Below the pieces are notes generated by a model. The model worked only from the letters and a program-made list of their open reading frames with translations. It had not been told where the DNA came from and did no database searches. Made by a program: the position numbers and the translations under genes. Positions 6,643 to 14,415 of a stretch of DNA of 33,950 bases are shown here, piece after piece. Source of the stretch: Candidatus Adlerbacteria bacterium RIFCSPHIGHO2_02_FULL_54_18 (GTDB lineage Bacteria > Patescibacteriota > Minisyncoccia > Phycocordibacterales > SBAW01); the NCBI GenBank assembly GCA_001775445.1, contig MEWV01000009.1:1-33950 (forward strand), written 5' to 3'. Each line of letters begins with the position of its first letter. Within the stretch, counting starts at the first letter, position 1.

Positions 6643-6891
6643 TTGCCTTCACAAGGACCAAAGGCACCACGCAACGGGAAACACACACACCCCTGCAAGC
6701 GAGATTGCCCGTTCTTCGAGGACATCGAGAAAAAGCGCGGCAAGCGGCTTTTCTCGATCGTGTGCTCGTGTAGCGGTCAAGCTCGAGTGCGCGCAGCACC
6801 TCCAAAAAGCGCTTACGTGTCCTGTCCGGACCACCCCGCCTATAAGCTCGCTCTAGGGCAGACGGTCGTCACCGCTTCGTCCGCAGACTAA
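6643..6891 (+). CDS. Small cysteine-rich hypothetical protein, 82 aa
   Basis: I do not recognise this family. The proposed start is TTG 6643, because a GGGAG Shine-Dalgarno lies 8 nt upstream; no ATG exists in the frame. The N-terminus is basic (MPSQGPKAPRNGKHTHP). Cysteines are arranged as CKRDC (residues 17 and 21), CSC (41 and 43) and CPDH (Cys 62, His 65), which could bind one zinc ion (inference). It has its own near-consensus promoter and a very strong terminator right after the stop, so it forms a single-gene transcription unit between rnhB and rpmF. Whether it is translated, or the transcript acts as an RNA, is open. Confidence 0.5.
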   Translation: MPSQGPKAPRNGKHTHPCKRDCPFFEDIEKKRGKRLFSIVCSCSGQARVRAAPPKSAYVSCPDHPAYKLALGQTVVTASSAD

Positions 6892-6898
6892 GCACCAC

Positions 6899-6936
6899 CC
6901 CCGTCCCATGCAGTGCATGGGACGGGGCTTTTCTTT
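6899..6936 (+). terminator. Strong intrinsic terminator
   Basis: A 14-bp perfect inverted repeat (6899-6912 with 6914-6927; arms CCCCGTCCCATGCA and TGCATGGGACGGGG) is followed by CTTTTCTTTTT. It starts 8 nt after the stop of the Cys-rich gene. Confidence 0.9.
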
Positions 6937-6951
6937 TTGCCCTGCATTTGC

Positions 6952-6957
6952 TATAGT
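6952..6957 (+). promoter_or_regulatory. Extended -10 box of rpmF (leaderless)
   Basis: TGCTATAGT is a TGn-extended -10 box. TATAGT ends 6 nt before the rpmF ATG at 6964. Confidence 0.6.
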
Positions 6958-6963
6958 CGCGCA

Positions 6964-7191
6964 ATGGTAGTCCGGATGCGACATACGCGCAGTCAAACCG
7001 CCAACAGGCGGTCGCACCACGCACTCCAGGCCCAAAAGCTCGCCGTGTGCGAGTGCGGCTCTCCGCGCGTGTCTCATCGCGCATGCCCCGCGTGCGGGCG
7101 CTACCGTGGGCGCATAGTGGTAGACCATGCGGCCAAGGCCTCGGCAAAGGCGGCCAAGCGCGCCAAAGCAGCCGGGCAAAAGAAGGGCTAG
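6964..7191 (+). CDS. rpmF: 50S ribosomal protein L32
   Basis: Small structural protein of the large ribosomal subunit, 75 residues. The basic N-terminus (MRHTRSQTANRRSHHAL) and the zinc ribbon with four cysteines (CEC at 29 and 31, CPAC at 41 and 44) match the L32 pattern of a CxxC-like pair, SHR, and a second CxxC. The first pair is CxC rather than CxxC. The C-terminus is a lysine/alanine-rich tail (residues about 58-75). The start at 6964 has a -10 box 6 nt upstream; a second in-frame ATG at 6976 (MRHTRS) is the main alternative. nusB follows after 67 bp. Confidence 0.88.
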   Translation: MVVRMRHTRSQTANRRSHHALQAQKLAVCECGSPRVSHRACPACGRYRGRIVVDHAAKASAKAAKRAKAAGQKKG

Positions 7192-7224
7192 TTGCGTGGT
7201 ATTCTTTAGTTGTCGTTCTTAGTT

Positions 7225-7253
7225 TTGGTGTAGCGCGGTGTGTTCTCTTAAAT
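7225..7253 (+). promoter_or_regulatory. Promoter of nusB-Nudix (near-leaderless)
   Basis: TTGGTG (7225-7230) and TTAAAT (7248-7253) are separated by 17 bp. The -10 box ends 5 nt before the ATG at 7259. Confidence 0.5.
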
Positions 7254-7258
7254 AAGCA

Positions 7259-8185
7259 ATGGCCAACAGGCACCTCTCACGCTCAGTCGTACTCCAAACC
7301 CTCTTCGAGTGGGACTTCCGCCAATTGTCCACCGAAGCGGCAAAAGAGGCGCTCGCGCGCAACGCGAGCGAGTTTGCCCCTGCCGCTGGCGACTTGCCCT
7401 TTATGGGCGACCTCCTCGCCGGCGCCATTACGCGCAAGCCGGACCTCGACTTGGTGATAGGTAAGGCGGCCCCCGAGTGGTCTATCGAGCGTATCGCACC
7501 CGTTGACCGCAACGTCTTGCGGCTCGGACTTTTTGAGTTGTTGTTTGCCGACCGCGACAAGGTGCCGGCCAAAGTCGCCATCAACGAGGCCATCGAGCTT
7601 GCCAAGTCCTTCGGAGGTGAGCATAGCGGCCGGTTCATCAACGGTGTCCTGGGTGCCGTATACAAAGAACTCGGCGAGCCGGGCAAGGACGAAGTTTCAA
7701 AAAAGAAAAAAGACGTTCCTTATGAGCAGATGCCCGTGCAGCGGCTCGGCGGTGCAGTAGTATATGCGCGGCAGGGCAGCGAGGTGTACCTTGCGCTTGT
7801 GCACGACATCTTTGGCCACTGGACGCTCTCAAAGGGCAAAATAGGCGACGCACCCGAGATAGCAGAAGAGTCGACCGATGAGGGGACCATCCGCTCGATA
7901 AAAGAAGAGCTCGGCCTTGACATTACAATCAAAGAAAAGTTGGGGGAGAATGAGTACGTCGCCAGCGACCCCGCTACCGGTAAAAAGCGCAAGCACGTGA
8001 CTTACTTTTTGGCCGAAGCGCCCTTCAGCGAGGTGAAGCTCGAGCAGAAGGGTGGCCTCGACGACGCGCGCTGGTTCCGGCTCCAAGACGCGCTCGATCT
8101 CAACTTCTACGAAGATATGTTTCCGATTATAGAAAAAGCGGTGCAACACCTAACCGCAAAACCCATTACTAAAACAAAAATCTAA
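7259..8185 (+). CDS. nusB: NusB antitermination factor fused to a Nudix hydrolase domain
   Basis: The product has 308 residues, about twice the usual NusB. Residues 1-140 are a complete NusB: RSVVLQTLFEWDF at the start, then ERIAPVDRNVLRLGLFELL and KVAINEAIELAKSFGG, which are family signatures. NusB binds boxA RNA with S10 in rRNA antitermination. A charged linker (about 141-157) leads to a Nudix-like domain (about 158-300): LGGAVVYARQGSEVYLALV, WTLSKGKIG, and a Nudix box ending IRSIKEELGL (211-220). In the REUxEE core the first Glu is Ser, while the EE pair is kept. The region before it is longer than the usual GX5E spacing, so activity is uncertain. No stop or frameshift separates the parts. 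rnc follows after 8 bp, so an RNA-processing pair is likely. Confidence 0.88.
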   Translation: MANRHLSRSVVLQTLFEWDFRQLSTEAAKEALARNASEFAPAAGDLPFMGDLLAGAITRKPDLDLVIGKAAPEWSIERIAPVDRNVLRLGLFELLFADRDKVPAKVAINEAIELAKSFGGEHSGRFINGVLGAVYKELGEPGKDEVSKKKKDVPYEQMPVQRLGGAVVYARQGSEVYLALVHDIFGHWTLSKGKIGDAPEIAEESTDEGTIRSIKEELGLDITIKEKLGENEYVASDPATGKKRKHVTYFLAEAPFSEVKLEQKGGLDDARWFRLQDALDLNFYEDMFPIIEKAVQHLTAKPITKTKI

Positions 8186-8193
8186 TACTCATC

Positions 8194-8886
8194 GTGCCTA
8201 AAGATTTTCAAACATTTCAGCAGGCGATAGGCGTCGAGTTTAATGACCTAAACTTATTGCGACAGGCCTTTACGCACCGTTCATATCTCAACGAGCACCG
8301 TGACGAGAGTGTTGGTCACAACGAGCGGCTCGAGTTTCTTGGCGACGCGGTGTTGGAGCTTATTGCGACTCATTTTTTGTATCAAAAATTTCCCGCCGAG
8401 GCAGAAGGCGATCTCACTGCCTATCGCGCGGCGTTGGTGAACGCAGTAACCTGCGCGGAGGTGGCGCAAGACATCGGGATGAACGACTTTTTACTACTTT
8501 CCCGCGGCGAGCAAAAGGACACCGGTCGCGCGCGCAGCATCCTGCTCGCCAACGCTTTTGAGGCGCTGGTCGGCGCCCTCTACCTCGACCAAGGATATGA
8601 GGCCGCACAAAAGTTTATTACCGCACATCTCTTTCCAAAAATAGACGAGATAATCCGGCGCAAACTCTGGCAGGACGCCAAGTCGGCGCTCCAGGAAAAG
8701 GCGCAGGAGCGGGAGGGCATCACCCCACACTATACGGTGCTGCGAGAGACCGGCCCCGACCACGACAAGCATTTTGTCGTCGGTGTATATATAAAAGACA
8801 CGCTTCTTGCGCAGGGCGACGGCAAGTCCAAACAGGAGGCCGAGCAATCAGCCGCCCGCGCGGCACTCGACAAAAAGGGGTGGTAA
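8194..8886 (+). CDS. rnc: Ribonuclease III
   Basis: Double-strand-specific endonuclease that processes rRNA precursors and structured mRNAs. The product has 230 residues, the usual size, and starts at GTG 8194. The catalytic domain has HNERLEFLGDAVLELI (the RNase III signature with its Glu and Asp) and NAFEALVGALYLDQG (second acidic pair). Residues about 155-230 are the double-stranded-RNA-binding domain (SALQEKAQEREGITPHY to the C-terminus, including GKSKQEAEQSAARAAL). It starts 8 nt after the nusB-Nudix stop and is probably co-transcribed with it. A TAATAC 5 nt before the GTG could also be a -10 box. Confidence 0.97.
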   Translation: MPKDFQTFQQAIGVEFNDLNLLRQAFTHRSYLNEHRDESVGHNERLEFLGDAVLELIATHFLYQKFPAEAEGDLTAYRAALVNAVTCAEVAQDIGMNDFLLLSRGEQKDTGRARSILLANAFEALVGALYLDQGYEAAQKFITAHLFPKIDEIIRRKLWQDAKSALQEKAQEREGITPHYTVLRETGPDHDKHFVVGVYIKDTLLAQGDGKSKQEAEQSAARAALDKKGW

Positions 8887-8919
8887 GGGTCGCTAGCACT
8901 GCGAGGCCGATTTTTTTGA

Positions 8920-8925
8920 TACAAT
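8920..8925 (+). promoter_or_regulatory. Extended -10 box of smc (leaderless)
   Basis: TGATACAAT is a TGn-extended -10 box with no good -35. TACAAT ends 7 nt before the ATG at 8933. Confidence 0.6.
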
Positions 8926-8932
8926 AGCCGTA

Positions 8933-11092
8933 ATGCGACTAAAGTCGATAGAACTCACGGGGTTTAAATCGTTTTCCAAAAAGACAGCTCTTGAGTTTGG
9001 CTCCTCTATCACTGCCATTGTAGGGCCGAACGGCTCGGGCAAGTCCAACATTGCGGAGTCCTTTCGTTTCGTGCTCGGCGAGCAGTCCATCAAGAGTATG
9101 CGCGGCAAGCGCGGTGAGGACTTGATATGGAACGGTTCGAGCAGCACTCCGCGCGCTGGGCGTGCGGGAGTCACACTCGTCTTCGACAATGCCGACAGAG
9201 CGCTCACTCTCGACTTTGATGAGGTTGTTGTGGAGCGTATGGTGCACCGCGGCGGCAGCAACGACTACGTTTTAAACGGCTCGCACGTACGGTTGCGTGA
9301 CATCGCTGGCCTTCTTAGTCAGGCCAACATAGGCGCCTCCGGCCATCATATAATCTCGCAGGGCGAGGCCGACCGCATTCTCTCCTCCTCGGCTCGCGAG
9401 CGCCGCGAGATGATAGAGGACGCGCTCGGTCTCACCGGCTATCTGTACAAACGCGAGGAGGCAGAGCGTAAGCTTCTCAAAACCGCCGAACATATGAAAG
9501 AGGTCGGCGCTCTGCGCCGCGAGCTCCTGCCTCATTTGAAATTTCTGAGTGTTCAAGTAAAAAAGATAGAAGACGCGACAAAATTGCGAGAAGAGGTAGC
9601 ACAACATTATACAGAATATCTCGGGCGCGAGGATGTATATGTAAGGGCGGCGCGCGCCGAGCTTTCCGAAGGGGAAAGCCCGCAGAATGAGCGTCGTCTA
9701 CTCGACAAAAATATTGAGCGACTGCGCGCGCAGTTGGCGCGCAAGCACGATGCCGACAGTGACGAGTTGGTGGCGCTTGAGCGGCGCGGCCGCGATATCT
9801 CAAAGGAGCGCGAGCGTCTCTCGCGTGAGCTAGGCGCCGTTGAGGGAGAGTTGCGCGCAGTCGAGCGGCTGGCCGGGCAGGAGGGTACTGTGCCGCTTGC
9901 CGAAGCACGCAGCTTCGGCGAGCGGATAGTGCAGATGGCCGAGGGGGCGCACTGGGCCGACATAGGTGCACTTGCGCGCGCTTTTTTGCAAAAAATTTCT
10001 CTCCACGCAGGGGGCACTGCGCAAGGGGAGTTGGCTCAACAGCGCCGCGAGCTCGGACACTCTCTTAAAGCACTGGAGGCGCAGGAAGAGGAGGTTCATA
10101 CAAAAGTTTCCGCACTGCGGAGCGCGATAGAGAGCGAAAAGGATGCCGGCCGCGATGCCGAGCGCGAGCTTTTTGCCGCGATGTCACGCCGTAGCGAGCT
10201 TGAGACAGCGCTCGCGGCCCTGCGTGCGCGCAGCGAGCTACTCGAACGCGAAGAAGCGCGGTTTAAAGAGGAGTTAAGAGAGGCCGCGGTACTGCTTGGC
10301 CGTGTGCCGGAGTATAGAGGGGAGATGGTGTTTGACGATGAACCCCGGAGCGGTCAGGAAGACCGCCGTCGCCGTCTTGAGCGCCTCAAAATTCGGCTCG
10401 AAGAGGCGGGCTTGGGCAACAGCCGCGAAGTGCTCGAGGAGTACAGGGAGACCTCCGAGCGCGATGCTTTTTTGGAGCGTGAGATAGGCGACATGGAGCG
10501 CAGTACCGAGTCGCTACGCCGGCTCATCGAGGAGCTGACCGAGACACTGCAGACGCGTTTTGAGGAGGGTATCGGCCACATCACCAAGGAGTTTAACGAT
10601 TTCTTTGTACTGATGTTCGGCGGCGGCTCGGCCTCGCTTGCGGTGGTCAAGGAGAGTCGGCTTAGGCGCGTGGCTTCCTCGCCCTTACTCGAGGGAGAGG
10701 AGGACGAGGATGATGAAGAGGAGGATGTCGAGGTGGAGGAGGGGATAGAGATTACCGTCTCTATTCCACACAAGAGGGTCAAGGGGCTCCATATGCTCTC
10801 CGGCGGGGAGCGCGCGCTCACTTCTATCGCGCTTATTTTTGCGATGTCGGCGGTAAATCCGCCACCATTTCTTATTCTTGACGAGACCGATGCCGCGCTC
10901 GACGAGGCCAACTCGCGCCGCTACGGTGATATGATAGAAAATCTCTCGCGCAAGTCCCAACTTATTTTAATTACGCACAACCGCGAAACAATGTCCCGCG
11001 CCGGCGTTCTCTACGGCGTCACCATGGGTGCCGATGGCGCCTCGAAGTTGTTGTCGGTAAAATTTGAAGAGGCGCTTGCCGTAGCGAATTAA
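8933..11092 (+). CDS. smc: SMC-family chromosome segregation ATPase, short form lacking a recognisable hinge
   Basis: ATPase that organises the chromosome. All head-domain motifs are present: MRLKSIELTGFKSFSKKT at the N-terminus, Walker A GPNGSGKS (31-38), the signature LSGGERALTS (from 622), Walker B LILDETDAALDE (from 647), and LILITHNRETM as the H-loop. The protein has only 719 residues against about 1,150-1,200 usually. Coiled-coil arms (about 185-310 and 365-560) join through roughly 50 residues (GTVPLAEARSFGERIV, then HWADIGALARAFL), too short for the usual hinge of about 150. An acidic insert (586-604, mostly E and D) lies inside the C-terminal head. It could instead be an SbcC/Rad50-like ATPase, but no CxxC zinc hook is seen, and the order of head segments and the LFGGGSA motif favour SMC. 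Confidence 0.85.
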   Translation: MRLKSIELTGFKSFSKKTALEFGSSITAIVGPNGSGKSNIAESFRFVLGEQSIKSMRGKRGEDLIWNGSSSTPRAGRAGVTLVFDNADRALTLDFDEVVVERMVHRGGSNDYVLNGSHVRLRDIAGLLSQANIGASGHHIISQGEADRILSSSARERREMIEDALGLTGYLYKREEAERKLLKTAEHMKEVGALRRELLPHLKFLSVQVKKIEDATKLREEVAQHYTEYLGREDVYVRAARAELSEGESPQNERRLLDKNIERLRAQLARKHDADSDELVALERRGRDISKERERLSRELGAVEGELRAVERLAGQEGTVPLAEARSFGERIVQMAEGAHWADIGALARAFLQKISLHAGGTAQGELAQQRRELGHSLKALEAQEEEVHTKVSALRSAIESEKDAGRDAERELFAAMSRRSELETALAALRARSELLEREEARFKEELREAAVLLGRVPEYRGEMVFDDEPRSGQEDRRRRLERLKIRLEEAGLGNSREVLEEYRETSERDAFLEREIGDMERSTESLRRLIEELTETLQTRFEEGIGHITKEFNDFFVLMFGGGSASLAVVKESRLRRVASSPLLEGEEDEDDEEEDVEVEEGIEITVSIPHKRVKGLHMLSGGERALTSIALIFAMSAVNPPPFLILDETDAALDEANSRRYGDMIENLSRKSQLILITHNRETMSRAGVLYGVTMGADGASKLLSVKFEEALAVAN

Positions 11093-11113
11093 CAACTATA
11101 TGCTTTTGACATT

Positions 11114-12421
11114 ATGAGAACTAATATCGTCGCATCGGGAGCTGATGAGCTTTCCTACGAGATACGCGAGATAGTCGACTTCGGCAAGCAGGTTGAGTCA
11201 CTCGGGGTGACTATGATATGGGAGAACATCGGCGACCCGGTTGCTAAGGGCGAAAAGATTCCGCCGTGGATAAAAGAACTGATAGCCAAAGCGTTGACCG
11301 ACGATAAGACTTTTGCCTACTCTCCGACCAAAGGATTGTTGGAGACGCGGGAATTCCTTTCCCTCTCTCGCAGAGAGGCGGGGGACGGAAACCTGGATCC
11401 GGAGGATATTCTCTTTTTCAACGGACTCGGCGACGCAGTGTCAAAAGTGTACACTAATCTTAACGAGAACGCGCGCGTCATCGGTCCTTCTCCGGCGTAT
11501 CCGACCCATTCATCGGCCGAGGCGGCGCATGCAGGATCTCGCCACCTGACCTACGAGCTTAATCCAGGGCGCAACTGGCTTCCGGATATCAACGATTTGC
11601 GCAACAAGGTTGCTTATAACGAGTCTATCGCCGGCATACTCATCATCAATCCGGATAATCCGACCGGCATGATATACCCCAAGCGAATCCTCAAGGAAAT
11701 GGTCTCAATAGCCAAGGAGTATGATCTGTTTTTGATATCGGATGAGATATACGCGAACATCGAATATGGCTCCGACGCGTTTGTGCCGCTTTCGCGACTG
11801 CTCGACGGCGTGCCCGCCATCATTATGCGGGGACTGTCGAAGGAAGTGCCGTGGCCGGGCGCGCGCTGCGGCTGGATAGAAGTCTACAACAAGGAAAACG
11901 ACCCTGTCTTCGCCCGCTATATAAAGTCGATTAATGACGCAAAAATGCTCGAAGTGTGCTCTACCACCCTGCCGCAAAAAGTGCTGCCCGATATTTTGTC
12001 TGACGCGCGCTACAAGGAATATCTGCAGAGCCGCCGCGACGCGTACAGCAAGCGGGCTGACATCGCGCACGCGGCAATCCGCAAAATCCCTTATGTGTCG
12101 ATGGTTAAGCCCTCGGGCGCGTTTTATGTAACGGTCACTTTTGACGACAATACTCTTTCCAACGCTCAGCATCTGCCTGTGGAAAACGCGGCTGTGCGCG
12201 CGTTGGTCGAAGAGACGACTGCCGCGTTCAACCCGTACCAGTTCGACAAACGCTTTGCCTACTACCTCATGGCCGCGTACGGATTGTGTGTGGTACCGCT
12301 CTCGGGCTTTAATACGAATCTGCACGGATTCCGGATGACTTTGCTTGAGGAAGATCCGGCGGTGTTTAAAAAAACCCTCGACATTCTTGCCGAGGCCATT
12401 CCCAAATATACTGCGTCCTAG
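11114..12421 (+). CDS. PLP-dependent aminotransferase, class I/II
   Basis: The product has 435 residues, near the usual size of fold-type I aminotransferases. NPDNPTGMIYP is the conserved NPxNPTG segment. ISDEIYANIEYG carries the Asp that pairs with the pyridine nitrogen. Lys 243 in RGLSKEVPWPGARCGW is the likely Schiff-base lysine. FRMTLLEED near the end carries the substrate carboxylate arginine. Overall it resembles aspartate/alanine aminotransferases, but the substrate cannot be told from sequence. It starts 21 nt after smc and may be co-transcribed. TTGACA occurs directly before the ATG but is too close to serve this gene. Its 3' end overlaps the convergent rnr by 4 bp. A free-standing aminotransferase among information genes is out of theme. 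Confidence 0.87.
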   Translation: MRTNIVASGADELSYEIREIVDFGKQVESLGVTMIWENIGDPVAKGEKIPPWIKELIAKALTDDKTFAYSPTKGLLETREFLSLSRREAGDGNLDPEDILFFNGLGDAVSKVYTNLNENARVIGPSPAYPTHSSAEAAHAGSRHLTYELNPGRNWLPDINDLRNKVAYNESIAGILIINPDNPTGMIYPKRILKEMVSIAKEYDLFLISDEIYANIEYGSDAFVPLSRLLDGVPAIIMRGLSKEVPWPGARCGWIEVYNKENDPVFARYIKSINDAKMLEVCSTTLPQKVLPDILSDARYKEYLQSRRDAYSKRADIAHAAIRKIPYVSMVKPSGAFYVTVTFDDNTLSNAQHLPVENAAVRALVEETTAAFNPYQFDKRFAYYLMAAYGLCVVPLSGFNTNLHGFRMTLLEEDPAVFKKTLDILAEAIPKYTAS

Positions 12422-14376
12422 CGGACGAGTTCGAAATCAAGCTGTCGAGCTGCAAGGTCTGCGGCGATCAGCTTTACGCGCACGGAGTCCCCGAGCGCGT
12501 ATTTTTTTTGCGTTTTCTGCCCCACGAGTGCATATTCTTTTGCCGAGTAGTTATAGAAATCATCGCCCAGAGCGCGCACGCGCACGAGGCCCTCGGCCGA
12601 GCTCGCTTTGTCCTCGACATATAGCCCCCAGTCGGTCACACCCGATATAACTGCCTCAAAAGTTTGTCCAACTTTGTCCTGCATATACTCAACCAATTTA
12701 TACTTAATCGATTCGCGCTCGGCCGAGACCGCTTCGGCCTCTTGCTCGCTTGCAGTGAGACACATCTTTTCTAGATCACCGAACTCTTTGTTGGTCAGCG
12801 GATGCCCGTCGAGATGACTCTCGAGTATGCGGTGTGCCAGCATATCCGGGTAGCGTCGTATAGGGGATGTAAAGTGCGTATAATACTCGAATGAAAGACC
12901 AAAGTGGCCGAGATTTTTGGTCGTGTATATGGCCTTGGCCATCGAGCGCAGGGTGGCGGTGCGGATAAGGTGCTGCTCCGGTTTGCCCTCTATCTGTTTG
13001 AGTAGTCCTTGGATATCCTTGGCCGAGTATGTGCCCTTTTTTTTATTAAACTCGTATCCTATGGCGCGCACAAAGATTCCGAGCTCCTCTATGCGGTCCT
13101 GCTTTGGCTCATCGTGGATGCGGTACAAAAAGACAGCGTTGCTGCCGGGGACCGCTTTGGCGAGTTTTGAGACATAGGCCGCTACTTCGCGGTTGGCCAG
13201 GAGCATAAACTCCTCGATGAGCCAGTTGGTGTCTATACGCTCTTTGCGTTTGACCGAGAGCACCGTGCCGTCCTCGGCGAGTTTAAACGCAACCTCGTTG
13301 TCGCCAAAGTCGATAGCACCCTCGTCAAATCTGCGTTTGCGCATAATAGTGGCAAGATCCTTAAACGCTTTAAGCTCTTTTAGATACGGGCCTTCCCCAG
13401 TGTCGAGTACTTTCTGCGCCTCTTCGTAGGTAAAGCGCTTGTCGGAGCGTATCACCGACTTTGTAAACGTCTGCTTAAGCACCCGCGCGTTTTTGTCGAG
13501 TATAAATAACGCAGAAAAAGTGAGCCGGTCTTCATCGGGCTTCAGTGAGGCGATTCCGGCGGAGAGTGCATGAGGGAGCATGGGGATTGTTGCATCAACA
13601 AGGTAGACGCTGGTGCCGCGCTTTGCCGCCTCTTCGCCGATAGCAGTGCCCGGCCGGGCAAAAAAGGATGCGTCGGCAATATGGACTCCTACCTCATAGT
13701 TTCCGTCCGGAAGTTCGCGCAGCGAAAGTGCATCGTCGAAGTCCTTGGCGGTTATGGGGTCGATGGTCATAGTGGGGAGGCCGCGGTAGTCGGCTCTTTT
13801 TGGAAGTTCGCTCGCGATTATGCGCGCGTGATTTTTTTCGAGTTCGGCCGCTTCGCGCTCGACCTCGGGAGGAAAAGATGTTTTGAAACCGTGCTCCATC
13901 ACAATCGCATTCATCTCGACGCGATGCTCGCCCGCTTTTCCTATCGTTTCTATTACTCGGCCGGTGGCGGTCGTGCCGTCGAAACTAAGTAACTCCACCA
14001 GCACTTTGGTGCCCTCTGTGTGCGAGCCGGAGATGGTGATAGAGACAGGGAAGCGCGCGTCATCCGGCAGGACCACGCCGCCCTTTACCGTGCCAACAAA
14101 TTCCGTCTTTGCGCGCTCGACAATTTTTTTGACGCGGCCGCGTGGCCGCGGCACAATGCTCAAGAGCTCCACTTCGACCTGATCGCCGTTTAAGGCGCCG
14201 TTCAACTTTTCGGGGAATATCTCTATATCCTCCCTTAGCTCTTTACCCTCTGCGGTGTCGAAGGGCCAAGGCATATACCCCGTGCCTTTGCGGGTTACCT
14301 CTACAATGCCGGATAGGAGTTTCTTTTCCCCGGCTGCGCCTTTTGGCGCGGTCTTTTTTACCTTATTTCTGGGCAC
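12418..14376 (-). CDS. rnr: Ribonuclease R (RNB-family 3'-5' exoribonuclease)
   Basis: Processive exoribonuclease that degrades structured RNA. The product has 652 residues, somewhat shorter than E. coli RNase R (813). A basic N-terminus and cold-shock OB region (about 20-150; GTGYMPWPFD, DQVEVELL, RGRVKKIVERAKTEF) precede the RNB domain. That domain contains MTIDPITAKDFDDALSL with the catalytic aspartates, VGVHIADASFF and HFTSPIRRYPD. A C-terminal S1 domain follows (VGQTFEAVISGVTDWGLYV). The start is GTG 14376, with a perfect TATAAT 8 nt upstream, so the mRNA is nearly leaderless. The gene is divergent from rpsP, and the two promoters overlap. Its stop overlaps the aminotransferase stop. Confidence 0.96.
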   Translation of the reverse strand: MPRNKVKKTAPKGAAGEKKLLSGIVEVTRKGTGYMPWPFDTAEGKELREDIEIFPEKLNGALNGDQVEVELLSIVPRPRGRVKKIVERAKTEFVGTVKGGVVLPDDARFPVSITISGSHTEGTKVLVELLSFDGTTATGRVIETIGKAGEHRVEMNAIVMEHGFKTSFPPEVEREAAELEKNHARIIASELPKRADYRGLPTMTIDPITAKDFDDALSLRELPDGNYEVGVHIADASFFARPGTAIGEEAAKRGTSVYLVDATIPMLPHALSAGIASLKPDEDRLTFSALFILDKNARVLKQTFTKSVIRSDKRFTYEEAQKVLDTGEGPYLKELKAFKDLATIMRKRRFDEGAIDFGDNEVAFKLAEDGTVLSVKRKERIDTNWLIEEFMLLANREVAAYVSKLAKAVPGSNAVFLYRIHDEPKQDRIEELGIFVRAIGYEFNKKKGTYSAKDIQGLLKQIEGKPEQHLIRTATLRSMAKAIYTTKNLGHFGLSFEYYTHFTSPIRRYPDMLAHRILESHLDGHPLTNKEFGDLEKMCLTASEQEAEAVSAERESIKYKLVEYMQDKVGQTFEAVISGVTDWGLYVEDKASSAEGLVRVRALGDDFYNYSAKEYALVGQKTQKKYALGDSVRVKLIAADLAARQLDFELVR

Positions 14377-14379
14377 TTA

Positions 14380-14408
14380 TTGCTATTATAACACGCCTGT
14401 GCTAAAGT
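14380..14408 (+). promoter_or_regulatory. Promoter of the rpsP-khpA-trmD operon (leaderless)
   Basis: TTGCTA (14380-14385) and TAAAGT (14403-14408) are separated by 17 bp, with a TGn extension before the -10. The -10 box ends 7 nt before the rpsP ATG at 14416. It overlaps the rnr -10 on the other strand, so the two polymerases cannot bind at once. Confidence 0.65.
14385..14390 (-). promoter_or_regulatory. -10 box of rnr, inside the rpsP promoter
   Basis: On the minus strand TATAAT ends 8 nt before the GTG at 14376. GCGACA, 17 bp upstream, is a possible -35. The box lies in the spacer of the divergent rpsP promoter. Confidence 0.65.
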
Positions 14409-14415
14409 GTCGCCC

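Noticed and set aside
10354..10911. Serine-rich 185-codon frame opposite smc
   Set aside because: The Ser-rich composition is the complement of Glu/Arg-rich coiled-coil codons; it is an artefact of smc.
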